A DNA stretch of 46,876 nt, from contig JABCYW010000038.1 in NCBI GenBank assembly GCA_013289985.1, positions 1 to 46,876 of the forward strand. Reading direction: 5' to 3'. This stretch comes from Betaproteobacteria bacterium (lineage in GTDB: Bacteria > Pseudomonadota > Gammaproteobacteria > Burkholderiales > Burkholderiaceae_C). Below are positions 8,182 to 20,130 of this stretch, piece by piece; position 1 is the stretch's first letter, and each line of letters starts with the position of its first letter. Below the pieces are notes generated by a model. That model did no database searches. It worked only from the letters and a program-made list of their open reading frames with translations, and was not told the DNA's origin. Position numbers and translations under genes: made by a program.

Positions 8182-9159
8182 ATGCAATACCGTCGATTGG
8201 GCCGCGCCGGCCTGCAGGTGAGCGAGCTGTCGCTCGGCTCGTGGGTCACCTACGCCAACCAGGTGGACGTGAACGCCGCCGTCGAGATGATGGCCGCCGC
8301 CTACGACGCCGGCGTCAACTTCTTCGACAACGCCGAGGCCTACGCCGGCGGCAAGAGCGAGGAGGTGATGGGTGCCGCGCTGAAGAAGCTGGGCTGGGCG
8401 CGCCTGAACTACACCGTGTCCACCAAGTTCTTCTGGGGCCTGTCCGACGCGGTCACGGTGAACCGCAAGAACACGCTCAACCGCAAGTACCTGATGCAGG
8501 CCATCGACGGCTCGCTGCAGCGCTTCGGCCTGGACCACCTGGACCTCGTCTACTGCCACCGCGCCGACCCGAACACGCCCATCGAGGAGACCGTGCACGC
8601 GATGAGCGACATGATCACCCAGGGCAAGGCGCTCTACTGGGGCACCAGCGAATGGTCGGCCGCCGACATCCGCGCCGCCTGGGACATCGCCGACCGCCAC
8701 CACCTGCACAAGCCCGTGGTGGAGCAGCCGCAGTACCACCTGTTCCACCGCGAGAAGGTGGAACAGGAATTCGCGCGCCTGTACGACGACATCGGCCTGG
8801 GCCTGACCACCTGGAGCCCGCTGGCCTCGGGCCTGCTCACCGGCAAGTACAAGGCCGGCATTCCCGCCGACAGCCGCGGCGCGATGCAGAGCCTGTCCTT
8901 CCTGCAGGATGGCCTCACCGACAAGGCCAAGAACGAGGCCGTGGCGAAGCTCGAGCCCATCGCGCGCGACCTGGGCGCGACGACCGCGCAGCTGGCCATC
9001 GCCTGGGTGGCGAAGAACCCGCGCGTGAGCAGCGTCATCACGGGCGCGTCGAGCGTGAAGCAGCTCAAGGACAACCTGAAGGCCGCGGAGATCATCCCGA
9101 AGCTGACGCCGGATGTGCTGAAGCGCATCGACGAGATCACGGCGCCGCTGGCGGCCTGA
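8182..9159 (+). CDS. Aldo/keto reductase (Kv-beta-like, AKR6/YghZ-type)
   Basis: A 325-residue (alpha/beta)8 NADPH-dependent oxidoreductase. It starts [19 protein letters not shown], the usual AKR opening, with a GGAG site 8 bp before the ATG. The catalytic tetrad is visible: Asp and Tyr in [11 protein letters not shown], Lys in VSTKFFWG and His in YCHRADP. The SWVTYANQ and GKSEEVMG segments resemble the potassium-channel beta-subunit branch, whose bacterial members reduce small aldehydes such as glyceraldehyde-3-phosphate or methylglyoxal. The C-terminal cofactor segment ([18 protein letters not shown]) is complete. It is divergent from the UbiH-type gene and convergent with the nucleotidyltransferase gene 22 bp away. 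The substrate is not predictable. Confidence 0.93.
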   Translation: MQYRRLGRAGLQVSELSLGSWVTYANQVDVNAAVEMMAAAYDAGVNFFDNAEAYAGGKSEEVMGAALKKLGWARLNYTVSTKFFWGLSDAVTVNRKNTLNRKYLMQAIDGSLQRFGLDHLDLVYCHRADPNTPIEETVHAMSDMITQGKALYWGTSEWSAADIRAAWDIADRHHLHKPVVEQPQYHLFHREKVEQEFARLYDDIGLGLTTWSPLASGLLTGKYKAGIPADSRGAMQSLSFLQDGLTDKAKNEAVAKLEPIARDLGATTAQLAIAWVAKNPRVSSVITGASSVKQLKDNLKAAEIIPKLTPDVLKRIDEITAPLAA

Positions 9160-9181
9160 AGAATGCGCGGGACGGCCGTCG

Positions 9182-9865
9182 TCAGGCCGAGGCGTCCAGC
9201 GCGGCCAGCTGCTCCGGTGTGCCCAGGTTGTCCCAACGCCCGTCCCAGCGCCGGGCGCGCAGGCCGTGGCGGTCGATCGCCTCTTCGAACTTGGGCCGCA
9301 GCGGCAGGCGCGTGCCGGGCACGATATCGCGGAACAGGTCGGCGCGAAAGAGGGCGAGGTTGGCGTAGGTGAGCTTGGGCGTCGCCTCGCGGCTGGCGAA
9401 GCCGTCGGCGGCTATCCCGAAGTCACCGGCCGGGTGCCAGGGACGATTGGGTACGAACCAGAGTTCGCCGAGCGCTCCGCTGTGCTCGAAAGCATGCGCA
9501 TCGGCAGCCGAGAAGGCGAACTCCGGCGCCCAGATGTCGCCCGACACGACCCAGAACGCATCGCCCAGCAGCGGCAGCGCCTTGGCGATGCCGCCGGCGG
9601 TTTCCAGGGCCCGGCCGTGGTCGCGGCCCTCCATCGACCAGGCGATTCGCAGGTTCCAGCGCGACCCGTCGCCCAACGCGGCGGGGAACTGCTCCTCCAG
9701 CCACGCAGTGTTGATCACGACCTCGCGCACGCCGGCACGCGCGAGCGCCTCGAGATGCCACTCGATCAGCGGCTTGCCATGCACCGGCAGCAGCGGCTTG
9801 GGAGTGCGGTCGCTCAGCGGCCGCATGCGTTCGCCGCGGCCCGCGGCCAGGATCAGTGCCTTCAT
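9182..9865 (-). CDS. murU: Sugar-phosphate nucleotidyltransferase, probable N-acetylmuramate-1-phosphate uridylyltransferase
   Basis: A 227-residue GT-A fold nucleotidyltransferase. The N-terminus [20 protein letters not shown] with [21 protein letters not shown] is the signature NTP-binding loop of the family. [14 protein letters not shown] and VVSGDIW (metal-binding Asp region) match the short MurU branch, which makes UDP-N-acetylmuramate from recycled cell-wall sugar. The length agrees with MurU (about 220) and is much shorter than glucose-1-phosphate thymidylyltransferases. The usual partner, the sugar kinase AmgK, is not next to it within the window. It runs away from transketolase, with 107 bp between the two starts. 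MurU is the best assignment; another short uridylyl- or mannose-1-phosphate guanylyltransferase is possible. Confidence 0.8.
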   Translation of the reverse strand: MKALILAAGRGERMRPLSDRTPKPLLPVHGKPLIEWHLEALARAGVREVVINTAWLEEQFPAALGDGSRWNLRIAWSMEGRDHGRALETAGGIAKALPLLGDAFWVVSGDIWAPEFAFSAADAHAFEHSGALGELWFVPNRPWHPAGDFGIAADGFASREATPKLTYANLALFRADLFRDIVPGTRLPLRPKFEEAIDRHGLRARRWDGRWDNLGTPEQLAALDASA

Positions 9866-9972
9866 CCGGCCAGTGTAAAAGCCCGGACGCCGGGTTTTCC
9901 CCGCGTCTGCCGGCCTCCCGTCTAAAATCGCCGGCTCCGCCCCCGCCGCTTCACGCCCAAAAAGAGCCGTCC

Positions 9973-12045
<2,073 letters not shown>

Positions 12046-12067
12046 CCATGCTGCGGTGCGGGGATGA

Positions 12068-13153
<1,086 letters not shown>

Positions 13154-13196
13154 ACGATGGCTCCGCCCTCGCGCAAACCCTGCGCGAAGCTGAATG

Positions 13197-13222
13197 AAAC
13201 GGCCCGCGAGTGGGCCGTTTTT
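13197..13222 (+). terminator. Rho-independent terminator after gap
   Basis: AAACGGCCC (13197-13205) pairs with GGGCCGTTT (13212-13220) around a 6-nt loop and runs into a T-tract. It lies 43 bp after the gap stop codon and ends the tkt-gap unit. Confidence 0.9.
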
Positions 13223-13263
13223 CATTTCGGCGTGGCACCGAGGGCACGAATCCGCCGCTCGAA

Positions 13264-13402
13264 ACGTTCGTTTTCCAAATTTGCGGGCCAATGCCCGGCC
13301 GCGTCCGTCGTGGCGGCAGGTTTGCAACCGGATAGCCTCTAGACTCGCAGGAACGACAAGCCCCGGCCCACGGGGCATTTTTCCAACCTTCCGGAGAGTG
13401 CG
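13264..13402 (+). promoter_or_regulatory. Conserved upstream region of the first S8 protease gene
   Basis: Three blocks recur upstream of the second S8 gene at the same distances from the start: ACGTTCGTTTTCC (13264-13276, 139 bp before ATG), CTAGACT (13339-13345, 64 bp before) and TTCCAACCTT plus CGGAG leader (13381-13397). Conservation at fixed distance suggests a shared promoter or control element. TAGACT could be a -10 box, but no consensus -35 is visible. Confidence 0.55.
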
Positions 13403-15502
13403 ATGGCACGCTTGAGTCGACTGCTGAGCGCGGTCAGTCTGGGTATCGCGGCGACGGCCGCGCTGGCAGTCACGGTCGCCACCGAGTACGCGCAAGTGCG
13501 CCGTTCGCCGACGCACCTGGCCGAGTCCGCCAGCAACGGGCGGGTCATCGTCAAGTTCAAGGAGCGCGCGTCCATCCTGTCGGCGTCCAACTCGGGTGCC
13601 GGTTCGTCCGCCGCCGCCGCAGGACCGCAGAAGGCCACCGCGCTCGGCGCCCGCCTGGGCCTGGCGCTCACCGACGGCCGCATCCTGGGCGAGCGCACGC
13701 AGGTGATGAAGGCCAGCGGCATCAGCTCCACCGCCCTGGCCCGGGCGATCGGTGCCGAGCCGGACGTGGAATGGGCCGAGGTCGACCACAAGCGCTACGT
13801 CCAGGCGTCGCCGGTCAACGATCCGCTCTATCCCGACAACCTGTCCACCGCCGTCGCGCCCAACGGCCCGGCCTCCGGCCAGTGGTACCTGCGCGCGCCG
13901 GGCGTGGACGCGAGCGGCCGCAACGTGCTCTCGAGCATCAACATCGAGCCGGCGTGGGCGATCACCCACGGCGCCACGTCCATCGTCATCGCCGACGTCG
14001 ACACCGGCATCACGGCCCACCCCGACCTCACCGCCAACAACAGCAAGATGATCGCGGGCTACGACTTCATCGCCGACGTTGTCGTCGCCAACGACGGCGA
14101 CGGCCGCGATTCGGATCCGTCCGATCCGGGCGACTACATCACGGCCACCGAGAACTCCACCAAGAACGGCACTTTCTTCGGATGCACCGATGGCGGCAAG
14201 GGCGGCGCGGTTCCCGAGAACAGCACCTGGCACGGCACACAGACGGCCAGCATCCTGGGCGCGTCCACCAACAACGGCACCGGCATGGCGGGCACCGGCT
14301 ACGACGTGCCCGTGATCGCGGCACGCGCGCTGGGCAAGTGCGGCGGCTACGACTCCGACATCATCGCCGCGACCCAGTGGGCGGGCGGCATCGCGGTCAG
14401 CGGCGTGCCCGCCAACCCGCATCCGGCCCGCGTGATCAACATGAGCCTGGGCGCCAGCGGCGCCTGCACCGCGGCGTACTCCGACGCGCTCACGGCCCTG
14501 CGCGACAAGCACGTGATCATCGTCGTGGCCGCCGGCAACGACGAAGGACTGCCGGTGGGCTCGCCCGCCAACTGCCAGCCCTCGCCCAGCTCGGCCAACC
14601 AGGCCACGCCGGTGGTCATCGCCGTGGCGGGGCTGCGGCACGCGGGCACCAAGGTCGGCTTCTCCGACATCGGCCCCGAGGTGACCATCGCCGCGCCGGG
14701 CGGCAACTGCGTCAACACGGCCAACGGCTCGCCCTGCCTGTACCCGATCGTCACCGCGCGCAACTCCGGCACCACGACGCCGGTGGTCAACGGCGGCACC
14801 TACTCCGACGGTCTCGGCAACACCAGCCTGGGCACCAGCTTCGCCACGCCGATGGTGGCGGGCACCGTGGCGCTGATGCTGTCGGCGAACCCGAACCTGA
14901 CGAACCAGCAGGTCATCGACATCCTGCGCTCCACCGCGCGGCCGTTCCCGACCACCAGCGACACCTCGCCCCAGCCACCGGTGTGCCAGGCCCCCGATGC
15001 GACGCTGATGCAGAACGAGTGCATCTGCACCACCTCCACCTGCGGTGCCGGCATGCTGGACGCCGGCGCGGCGGTGACGGCCGCGGCAGCCGTTTCCACG
15101 GGTGCGGCCACCATCTACACCTGGCCGACCGCCGCCGTCACGTCCACCACGACCAGCGTCGTGGCGGGCAGCAGCATCACGCTCGACGGCAGCTCCAGCA
15201 CGCCGGGCTCCAGCGGCGCGGCGGTGACCTACAAATGGGCTATCCCCGACGGCGACTCGTCGATCACGCTCGGTTCCGCCACGGGCTCGACGGTCAGCGT
15301 CACGGGCGCCTCCGCAGGCACCGGCCAGGTCCAGCTGAGCGTCACGGATCCGACCAGCGGCCTGACCAACAACACCATCGTGAGCGTCACCGTCACGGCG
15401 GCGCCCAGCCACGGCGGCGGGGCCGCCAACCCGGCCTGGCTGGTGGCGCTGGCCGTTGCCGGCCTGCTCCTGGGCCCGCGCTCGCGCCGCACGCGCTCGT
15501 AA
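13403..15502 (+). CDS. Secreted S8 family serine peptidase with C-terminal sorting tail (copy 1)
   Basis: A 699-residue subtilisin-like exoprotease. Order: signal peptide (about residues 1-22), an inhibitor-type propeptide (about 45-135, RVIVKFKER to VEWAEVDH), then the peptidase S8 domain with catalytic Asp200 (IADVDTGI), His277 (NSTWHGTQ), oxyanion Asn379 (VAAGND) and Ser479 (SLGTSFATP). After the catalytic domain comes a cysteine-bearing segment (CICTTSTCGAGMLDAG), then an Ig/PKD-like domain (about 575-665). The C-terminus is GGGAANPAWLVALAVAG followed by LLLGPRSRR: glycine-rich motif, hydrophobic helix, arginine cluster. That is the tripartite layout of GlyGly-CTERM-type surface-sorting tails cleaved by rhombosortases. 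A CGGAG leader precedes the ATG. The second copy follows at 15735. The substrate is presumably extracellular protein. Confidence 0.93.
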   Translation: MARLSRLLSAVSLGIAATAALAVTVATEYAQVRRSPTHLAESASNGRVIVKFKERASILSASNSGAGSSAAAAGPQKATALGARLGLALTDGRILGERTQVMKASGISSTALARAIGAEPDVEWAEVDHKRYVQASPVNDPLYPDNLSTAVAPNGPASGQWYLRAPGVDASGRNVLSSINIEPAWAITHGATSIVIADVDTGITAHPDLTANNSKMIAGYDFIADVVVANDGDGRDSDPSDPGDYITATENSTKNGTFFGCTDGGKGGAVPENSTWHGTQTASILGASTNNGTGMAGTGYDVPVIAARALGKCGGYDSDIIAATQWAGGIAVSGVPANPHPARVINMSLGASGACTAAYSDALTALRDKHVIIVVAAGNDEGLPVGSPANCQPSPSSANQATPVVIAVAGLRHAGTKVGFSDIGPEVTIAAPGGNCVNTANGSPCLYPIVTARNSGTTTPVVNGGTYSDGLGNTSLGTSFATPMVAGTVALMLSANPNLTNQQVIDILRSTARPFPTTSDTSPQPPVCQAPDATLMQNECICTTSTCGAGMLDAGAAVTAAAAVSTGAATIYTWPTAAVTSTTTSVVAGSSITLDGSSSTPGSSGAAVTYKWAIPDGDSSITLGSATGSTVSVTGASAGTGQVQLSVTDPTSGLTNNTIVSVTVTAAPSHGGGAANPAWLVALAVAGLLLGPRSRRTRS

Positions 15503-15518
15503 CGCGCGCGTTCCGCCA

Positions 15519-15557
15519 ACGACAAGGCCGCTGCAGCGATGCAGCGGCCTTTGTCGT
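15519..15557 (+). terminator. Strong stem-loop terminator between the two S8 genes
   Basis: A 17-bp arm ACGACAAGGCCGCTGCA (15519-15535) pairs with TGCAGCGGCCTTTGTCGT (15540-15557) around a 4-nt loop with one bulged T. It lies 17 bp after the first S8 stop. It probably makes the two protease genes separate transcription units. Confidence 0.75.
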
Positions 15558-15596
15558 CTGGCGACATCGCCCGACGCGATGCGGGCCGGCGTCGAT

Positions 15597-15734
15597 ACGT
15601 TCGTTTTCCTTTTCGGGTGGGCCGATGTCTGGCCGGACGCAATGCGGCAACGCGGTCGTTACCCAAGTCTCCCTAGACTTTGGCAGTGGCAAGCCTCGTG
15701 CGACGGGGCGCCTTCCAACCTTGCGGAGCGTGCG
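15597..15734 (+). promoter_or_regulatory. Conserved upstream region of the second S8 protease gene
   Basis: This repeats the landmarks seen before copy 1: ACGTTCGTTTTCC (15597-15609, 138 bp before ATG), CTAGACT (15673-15679, 62 bp before), and TTCCAACCTT with CGGAG (15713-15728). Sequence between these blocks has diverged, so the retained blocks are likely functional. Confidence 0.55.
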
Positions 15735-17921
15735 ATGGCACCATTGAATCGAGTACTGTGTGCTGTCGGCCTTGGGGCTGCGGCGTTGGCCGCGGCGGGT
15801 GCGATCGCCGCGGCGGCAGGATCCGAGTACGCGCCGGTGCGGCGGTCCCCGACGGCGCATGTCGAGCCCGCGTCGACCGCACGCGTGATCGTCAAGCTCA
15901 AGGCGAAATCGGGCACGCTGTCCGTGTCGCGCAGTGGCACGGGCGCCGGCCCGCAGGCGGCGGCGACGCTGGGCGCGCGCCTGGGCGTGGCGCTCGCCGA
16001 CGGCCGCACGCTGGGCGCGCAGACCCAGGTGCTGCACGCCAGCGGCATGAGTTCGGCGGCCCTGGCTGCCGCGCTCGGCAACGACGCCGATGTCGAATGG
16101 GCGGTCGTCGACCAGCGCCGCTACATCCAGGCGTCTCCCGTCAGCGATCCGCTGTACCCCGATGGCCAGACGATCGCCACCTCGCAGGAGGGCCCCGTGG
16201 CGGGCCAGTGGTACCTGCGGGCGCCGGGCACCGATTCCCAGGGCCACGACCTCGTGTCCGGCATCAACGTCGAACCGGCCTGGGCCATCACCAACGGCCT
16301 GAGCAGCGTCGTGATCGGCGACGTCGACACGGGCATCACCGAGCACCCGGACATCGGGGGATCGACGCCGGGCGCCACCGGCAGCAAGCTGTTCGCCGCC
16401 ACCTTCGCCGGCACGACCTCGTCCACGCCCTATGGCTATGACTTCGTCGGCTATGGCGGCGTCAGTGGCGACGGGGACTCCGCCGCCGACCTGATCCTCA
16501 CCGCCAACGACGGCAGCCTCGACGACCCGGATCCCTCCGATCCCGGCGACTGGATCAGCACCCAGGAGGATGCCGGCACGGTCGACGGCGGCTACTTCAA
16601 GGGCTGCGGCGCGGGGAACAGCAGCTGGCACGGCACCCAGACGGGCGGCATCCTGGCGGCGGCCACGAACAACGGCACGGGCATGGCCAGCGTCGGCTAC
16701 AACACGATGCTGGTGCCGGTTCGCGCGCTCGGCAAGTGCGGCGGCTACGACTCCGACATCATCGCGGCGGCCGAGTGGGCGGGCGGCGTCCTGCCGGCGG
16801 GCAGCGTGGGGGCGTCGGGCACGACGATCCCCGCCAACACGCACCCGGCCCGCGTCATCAACATGAGCCTGGGTGGCACCGGTTCGTGCGGCAGCGCCTA
16901 CCAGGAGGCCCTCACGCTGCTGCGCGACGCGGGCGTCGTCGTGGTGGCCGCGGCTGGCAATGACGAGGGCCTGGCCGTCGACGCGCCGGCCAACTGCCAG
17001 CCGGCGGCCAGCGACACCGACCAGACCCCGATCGTGATCGCCGTCGCCGGCCTGCGCCACGCCGGCGACAAGGTGGGCTACTCGGACATCGGCCCCGAGG
17101 TGGCCATCGCGGCCCCGGCCGGCAACTGCGTCAACACCGCCTCCGGCTCGCAGTGCCTGTACCCGATCCTGACCACGCTCAATTCCGGGACGACCTCGCC
17201 CGTGACCAACGGCGGCATCTACAGCGACGGCCTGAACAACCTGAGCCTGGGCACGAGCTTCGCCACGCCGCTGGTCACCGGCACCGTGGCGCTCATGTTC
17301 TCGGCCAACCCGTCGCTCACCAACGCCCAGGTGGTGGCTATCCTGAAGAGCACGGCGCGCGCTTTCCCCAGCGCGACCAGCAGCAACTCCGGCATCACGG
17401 CGGGCACGGTCGCCTGCACGGCGCCCACTTCGACGGTCCAGGACGAGTGCTACTGCACGACGTCGACCTGCGGCGCCGGCATGCTGGACGCCGGCAAGGC
17501 GGTGGCCGCTGCCGCGGCATTGGCCACGCCCGCCGCGAGCATCAGTGGCGGCAGCACGGTCGCGGCCGGCAGCACGCTGACGCTGACCGGCGCGCAGACC
17601 ACCGGCATCGCGGTCACGGGCTATGCGTGGAGCATCACCAGCGGCGGCAGCTATGCGACGCTCGGGTCGACCACGGGCAGCTCCGTGGTGCTCACCGGCG
17701 TGTCGGCCGGCACGGCGACGGTCCAGCTGCAGGTGACCAACGCGCTGGGCAACACGACGACGGCGACGGCCTCGGTCATCGTCACGGGCTCGAGTTCGAC
17801 GAGTTCCGGTGGCACGACCAGCAGCGGGTCATCGAGCAGCGGCGGCGGCGCGGCGAACCCGGCCTGGCTGGTGGCGCTGGCCATCGCCGGCCTGCTCCTG
17901 CGCCCGCGCTCGCGCCGGTGA
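15735..17921 (+). CDS. Secreted S8 family serine peptidase with C-terminal sorting tail (copy 2)
   Basis: A 728-residue tandem paralogue of the preceding protease, with the same architecture. It has a signal peptide, a propeptide (RVIVKLKAK to VEWAVVDQ), and an S8 domain with Asp198 (GDVDTGI), His299 (NSSWHGTQ), Asn409 (AAAGND) and Ser508 (SLGTSFATP). The YCTTSTCGAGMLDAG segment, a PKD/Ig-like domain and a Ser/Gly-rich linker follow. The tail is GGGAANPAWLVALAIAG then LLLRPRSRR, nearly identical to copy 1, as is the AANPAWLVALA core. An insertion of about 20 residues after the Asp (TFAGTTSSTPYGYDF region) distinguishes it. The ATG is chosen for the CGGAG leader and the alignment with copy 1; a longer upstream frame is open but lacks a signal peptide. 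The pair probably arose by duplication and then diverged in specificity. Confidence 0.93.
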   Translation: MAPLNRVLCAVGLGAAALAAAGAIAAAAGSEYAPVRRSPTAHVEPASTARVIVKLKAKSGTLSVSRSGTGAGPQAAATLGARLGVALADGRTLGAQTQVLHASGMSSAALAAALGNDADVEWAVVDQRRYIQASPVSDPLYPDGQTIATSQEGPVAGQWYLRAPGTDSQGHDLVSGINVEPAWAITNGLSSVVIGDVDTGITEHPDIGGSTPGATGSKLFAATFAGTTSSTPYGYDFVGYGGVSGDGDSAADLILTANDGSLDDPDPSDPGDWISTQEDAGTVDGGYFKGCGAGNSSWHGTQTGGILAAATNNGTGMASVGYNTMLVPVRALGKCGGYDSDIIAAAEWAGGVLPAGSVGASGTTIPANTHPARVINMSLGGTGSCGSAYQEALTLLRDAGVVVVAAAGNDEGLAVDAPANCQPAASDTDQTPIVIAVAGLRHAGDKVGYSDIGPEVAIAAPAGNCVNTASGSQCLYPILTTLNSGTTSPVTNGGIYSDGLNNLSLGTSFATPLVTGTVALMFSANPSLTNAQVVAILKSTARAFPSATSSNSGITAGTVACTAPTSTVQDECYCTTSTCGAGMLDAGKAVAAAAALATPAASISGGSTVAAGSTLTLTGAQTTGIAVTGYAWSITSGGSYATLGSTTGSSVVLTGVSAGTATVQLQVTNALGNTTTATASVIVTGSSSTSSGGTTSSGSSSSGGGAANPAWLVALAIAGLLLRPRSRR

Positions 17922-17942
17922 CGCGCGGGCCCCGCCCGTTCT

Positions 17943-18698
17943 TCAAGTGCCGGACGGGGTCTCGGCGGGGCAGGTGTCGAAGCGCTGCGCCCCGGTGGCA
18001 TGGTGCCAGGCCGGGTCGGCGGCGCGCACCTGCAGGTGGCGCAGCACGACCGGGGCCGTGAGCGTGACCACGCGGGCGCCGTGCACGCCGTGCCGGCCCA
18101 GCTCGTCGAGCTTCCGCGTGGCGTCGGGCTGGCTGGAGAACTGGCCCAGCGACAGGCCGGGCGCCAGCGCGGTCGGCGCGTTCACGCGCTCGAACTTCAC
18201 GTCCAGCTTCTTCAGCTCGTCGGCCTTCTGCTGCCAGGCCTGCGAGTCGGCGAAGCGGCCGAGGTAGACGATCCAGGCGCCGCCCTGCGTCTGGCGCCGT
18301 TCGGTGACGGCGTCGGCCGGCAGGCCGGCCTTGGCGAGCGCGGTCTTCAGCAGCGTGAACTGCGCGTCGGCTATGGGCGGCGTCTCGGCGCAGTCGATGT
18401 CGGCCGCGCTCGTCTTGCGTGCGAGCGCCGGGCTGGCGCCCGACGCCGTCGTGCTGGCCGAGGGGCCCGTGACCAGCGCGGCATCGACGGCGCTGGCGGC
18501 CTGCGCCGTCGACGATGCGGCCGCGCCGCGGGCGCCGGAGGCCGGCAGGTCGGGCAGCACCTGGATCGCGTCCGGCGCCACCTGGCGGCCCAGGCGCTGC
18601 GGCTCGCGATCCGCCTGCAGCGCGTGCGGGTCGGACTGCAGCCACCAGTACAGGACGCCATTGACCACCAGCAGCAGCAGGACCAGCGCGCGCAGCAT
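17943..18698 (-). CDS. SPOR-domain-like membrane-anchored protein
   Basis: A 251-residue protein with a single N-terminal membrane anchor (RALVLLLLVVNGVLYWWL), a low-complexity Ala/Ser-rich periplasmic linker (about 50-100) and a folded C-terminal part. The segment GGAWIVYLGRFADSQAWQQK and its second half (GQFSSQPDATRKLDELGRHG) have the beta-alpha-beta pattern of SPOR domains, which bind denuded peptidoglycan glycans at division sites. The final part contains isolated cysteines. It starts 4 bp after the biotin ligase stop codon, so the two are translated from one message. A similar gene often follows birA in Burkholderiales; its exact role is not established. Confidence 0.75.
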   Translation of the reverse strand: MLRALVLLLLVVNGVLYWWLQSDPHALQADREPQRLGRQVAPDAIQVLPDLPASGARGAAASSTAQAASAVDAALVTGPSASTTASGASPALARKTSAADIDCAETPPIADAQFTLLKTALAKAGLPADAVTERRQTQGGAWIVYLGRFADSQAWQQKADELKKLDVKFERVNAPTALAPGLSLGQFSSQPDATRKLDELGRHGVHGARVVTLTAPVVLRHLQVRAADPAWHHATGAQRFDTCPAETPSGT

Positions 18699-18702
18699 CG
18701 CC

Positions 18703-19581
18703 TCAGGCCCCTGCCGCCAGGCGCACGCTGACCTCGCCGCTGACCACGCGGCGGGTCTGGCCGTCGGCGGTCACCTTCAGCGCGCCGTCGGCATCGACGC
18801 CGACGGCCACGCCCTCGGGCATCGCCGCGTCCGAGGTGCGCACGCGCCGGCCCTGCAGCACGTCGCGGCGCGCGTAGGCCGGTTGCATGGCCTCGAAGCC
18901 GTCGCGATCGAACGCCAGCAGCGCGCGCACCAGCGGCTCGCCGATGCGCGCGAGCGTGTCCTGCGGCGTGGCCTCGGGCCACAGCTCGGTCAGCGCGGCG
19001 ATGCCGTAGTCGGCCTCGGCCGCCGGCTGCGGCAGCACGTTGATGCCGATGCCGACGACCGCGGCGCGCTGCTCGCCCACCGGCACCGATTCGATCAGGA
19101 TGCCGCCGAGCTTGCGGCCCGGGCCGGGCTCCGCGGGATCCGCGAGGACGAGGTCGTTGGGCCACTTCAGGCCCAGCCGCTGGCCGCCCGGCTCCAGCGC
19201 GTCGGCCACGGCCAGCCCCACGGCCAGCGACAGGCCCGACCAGTCGTCGCGCTGCAGCGGCAGCGCCAGCGAGAACGTGAGCGAGGAGCCCGGCGTGGCG
19301 TGCCAGCGGCGGCCCAGCCGGCCGCGGCCGGCGGTCTGGTGGATGGCCACCAGCATCTGCGGAAACAGGTCGCCGACGCGGCCGCCGCGGCGGTCCTGCT
19401 GCACCCGCCCGGCGTTGCGCAGGCGGTCGGTGAGCTCGCTGTTGGTGGAGTCCAGCGTCTGGACGACCTCGATCGACAGCCCCGGCAGCAGGGGAACCAG
19501 GGCCTGCCACAATGCTTCCGCGCCCCAGTGCGGGCGGGCGGCACCCGCCGGATGGCGAGAAGAGGCCTGTGGATCTGTCAT
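18703..19581 (-). CDS. birA: Biotin--[acetyl-CoA-carboxylase] ligase
   Basis: A 292-residue enzyme that activates biotin with ATP and attaches it to the AccB carrier protein. It shows the catalytic loop GRGRLGRRW, the substrate-binding KWPNDLVL and RKLGGILIES motifs, GIGINV, and a small C-terminal SH3-like domain. There is no N-terminal winged-helix domain, so it is the monofunctional type and cannot act as the biotin-operon repressor. The start at 19581 (MTDPQASS) is preferred because the longer frame overlaps the SET-domain gene. It lies between the SET-domain gene (43 bp upstream) and the SPOR-like gene (4 bp downstream), all leftward, suggesting one operon. Confidence 0.94.
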   Translation of the reverse strand: MTDPQASSRHPAGAARPHWGAEALWQALVPLLPGLSIEVVQTLDSTNSELTDRLRNAGRVQQDRRGGRVGDLFPQMLVAIHQTAGRGRLGRRWHATPGSSLTFSLALPLQRDDWSGLSLAVGLAVADALEPGGQRLGLKWPNDLVLADPAEPGPGRKLGGILIESVPVGEQRAAVVGIGINVLPQPAAEADYGIAALTELWPEATPQDTLARIGEPLVRALLAFDRDGFEAMQPAYARRDVLQGRRVRTSDAAMPEGVAVGVDADGALKVTADGQTRRVVSGEVSVRLAAGA

Positions 19582-19624
19582 GAATGTTGGAAAAAGGGGA
19601 GCCGGCGGCGGTTGCCGCGTTCGC

Positions 19625-20110
19625 TCATCGTTTCGGGGAAAGCATCGTGCCACGGCAGCCGCGGGTGCCGCAGCGGCACTCGAAGCGCTTCTTCAGCGCC
19701 GCGGTGTAGCGTTCGTCGATCACCAGGCCGTAGTCGTAGAACAGCTCGTCGCCGGCCTTGATGGGCTTGCGGGCCTTGATGAAGATGCGGCTGTCGACCT
19801 CGTCGGCGATGCAGTTGGGCGAGCAGGCGTGGTTGATCCAGCGAGCCGCGTTGCCGCCCACGTTGGCGTCGAGCACGCAGCCGTCGTCGATGTGGAAGTA
19901 GAAGGTGTGGTCGGGCTGCGACGGATCGTGCGGGTGGCGGTCGAGCGCCTGTTCCCAGGTGATGCGCTCGCCGAGGTACTCGATGAGCACCTCGCCCTTG
20001 GCGATGTCGCGGGCGGCGAAGACGCCCTTGCCGTGTACGCCGCTTTTGCGCACCTGGATGCGGCGGCCGCCGGGAACGGTATGGTTTTGCGCTTGCAGCT
20101 TCGACGTCAT
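19625..20110 (-). CDS. SET domain protein with post-SET motif (putative lysine methyltransferase)
   Basis: A 161-residue small SET protein. It begins with basic residues and IQVRKSGVHGKGVFAARDI, the SET-N strand pattern, then NAARWINHACSPNC, the SAM-binding NHxCxPN motif, and DELFYDYG, the catalytic Tyr motif. It ends with a post-SET motif CRCGTRGCRG carrying three Zn-ligand cysteines. Such proteins transfer methyl groups from SAM to lysines; in eukaryotes the substrate is histone, while bacterial targets are mostly unknown. The start at 20110 (MTSKLQAQ) or the ATG at 20119 are both possible; longer extensions run into the divergent topoisomerase gene. It heads the leftward SET-birA-SPOR run. 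The domain call is firm and the substrate is unknown. Confidence 0.9.
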   Translation of the reverse strand: MTSKLQAQNHTVPGGRRIQVRKSGVHGKGVFAARDIAKGEVLIEYLGERITWEQALDRHPHDPSQPDHTFYFHIDDGCVLDANVGGNAARWINHACSPNCIADEVDSRIFIKARKPIKAGDELFYDYGLVIDERYTAALKKRFECRCGTRGCRGTMLSPKR

Positions 20111-20130
20111 TCGGTACATTGAAATTGTGG

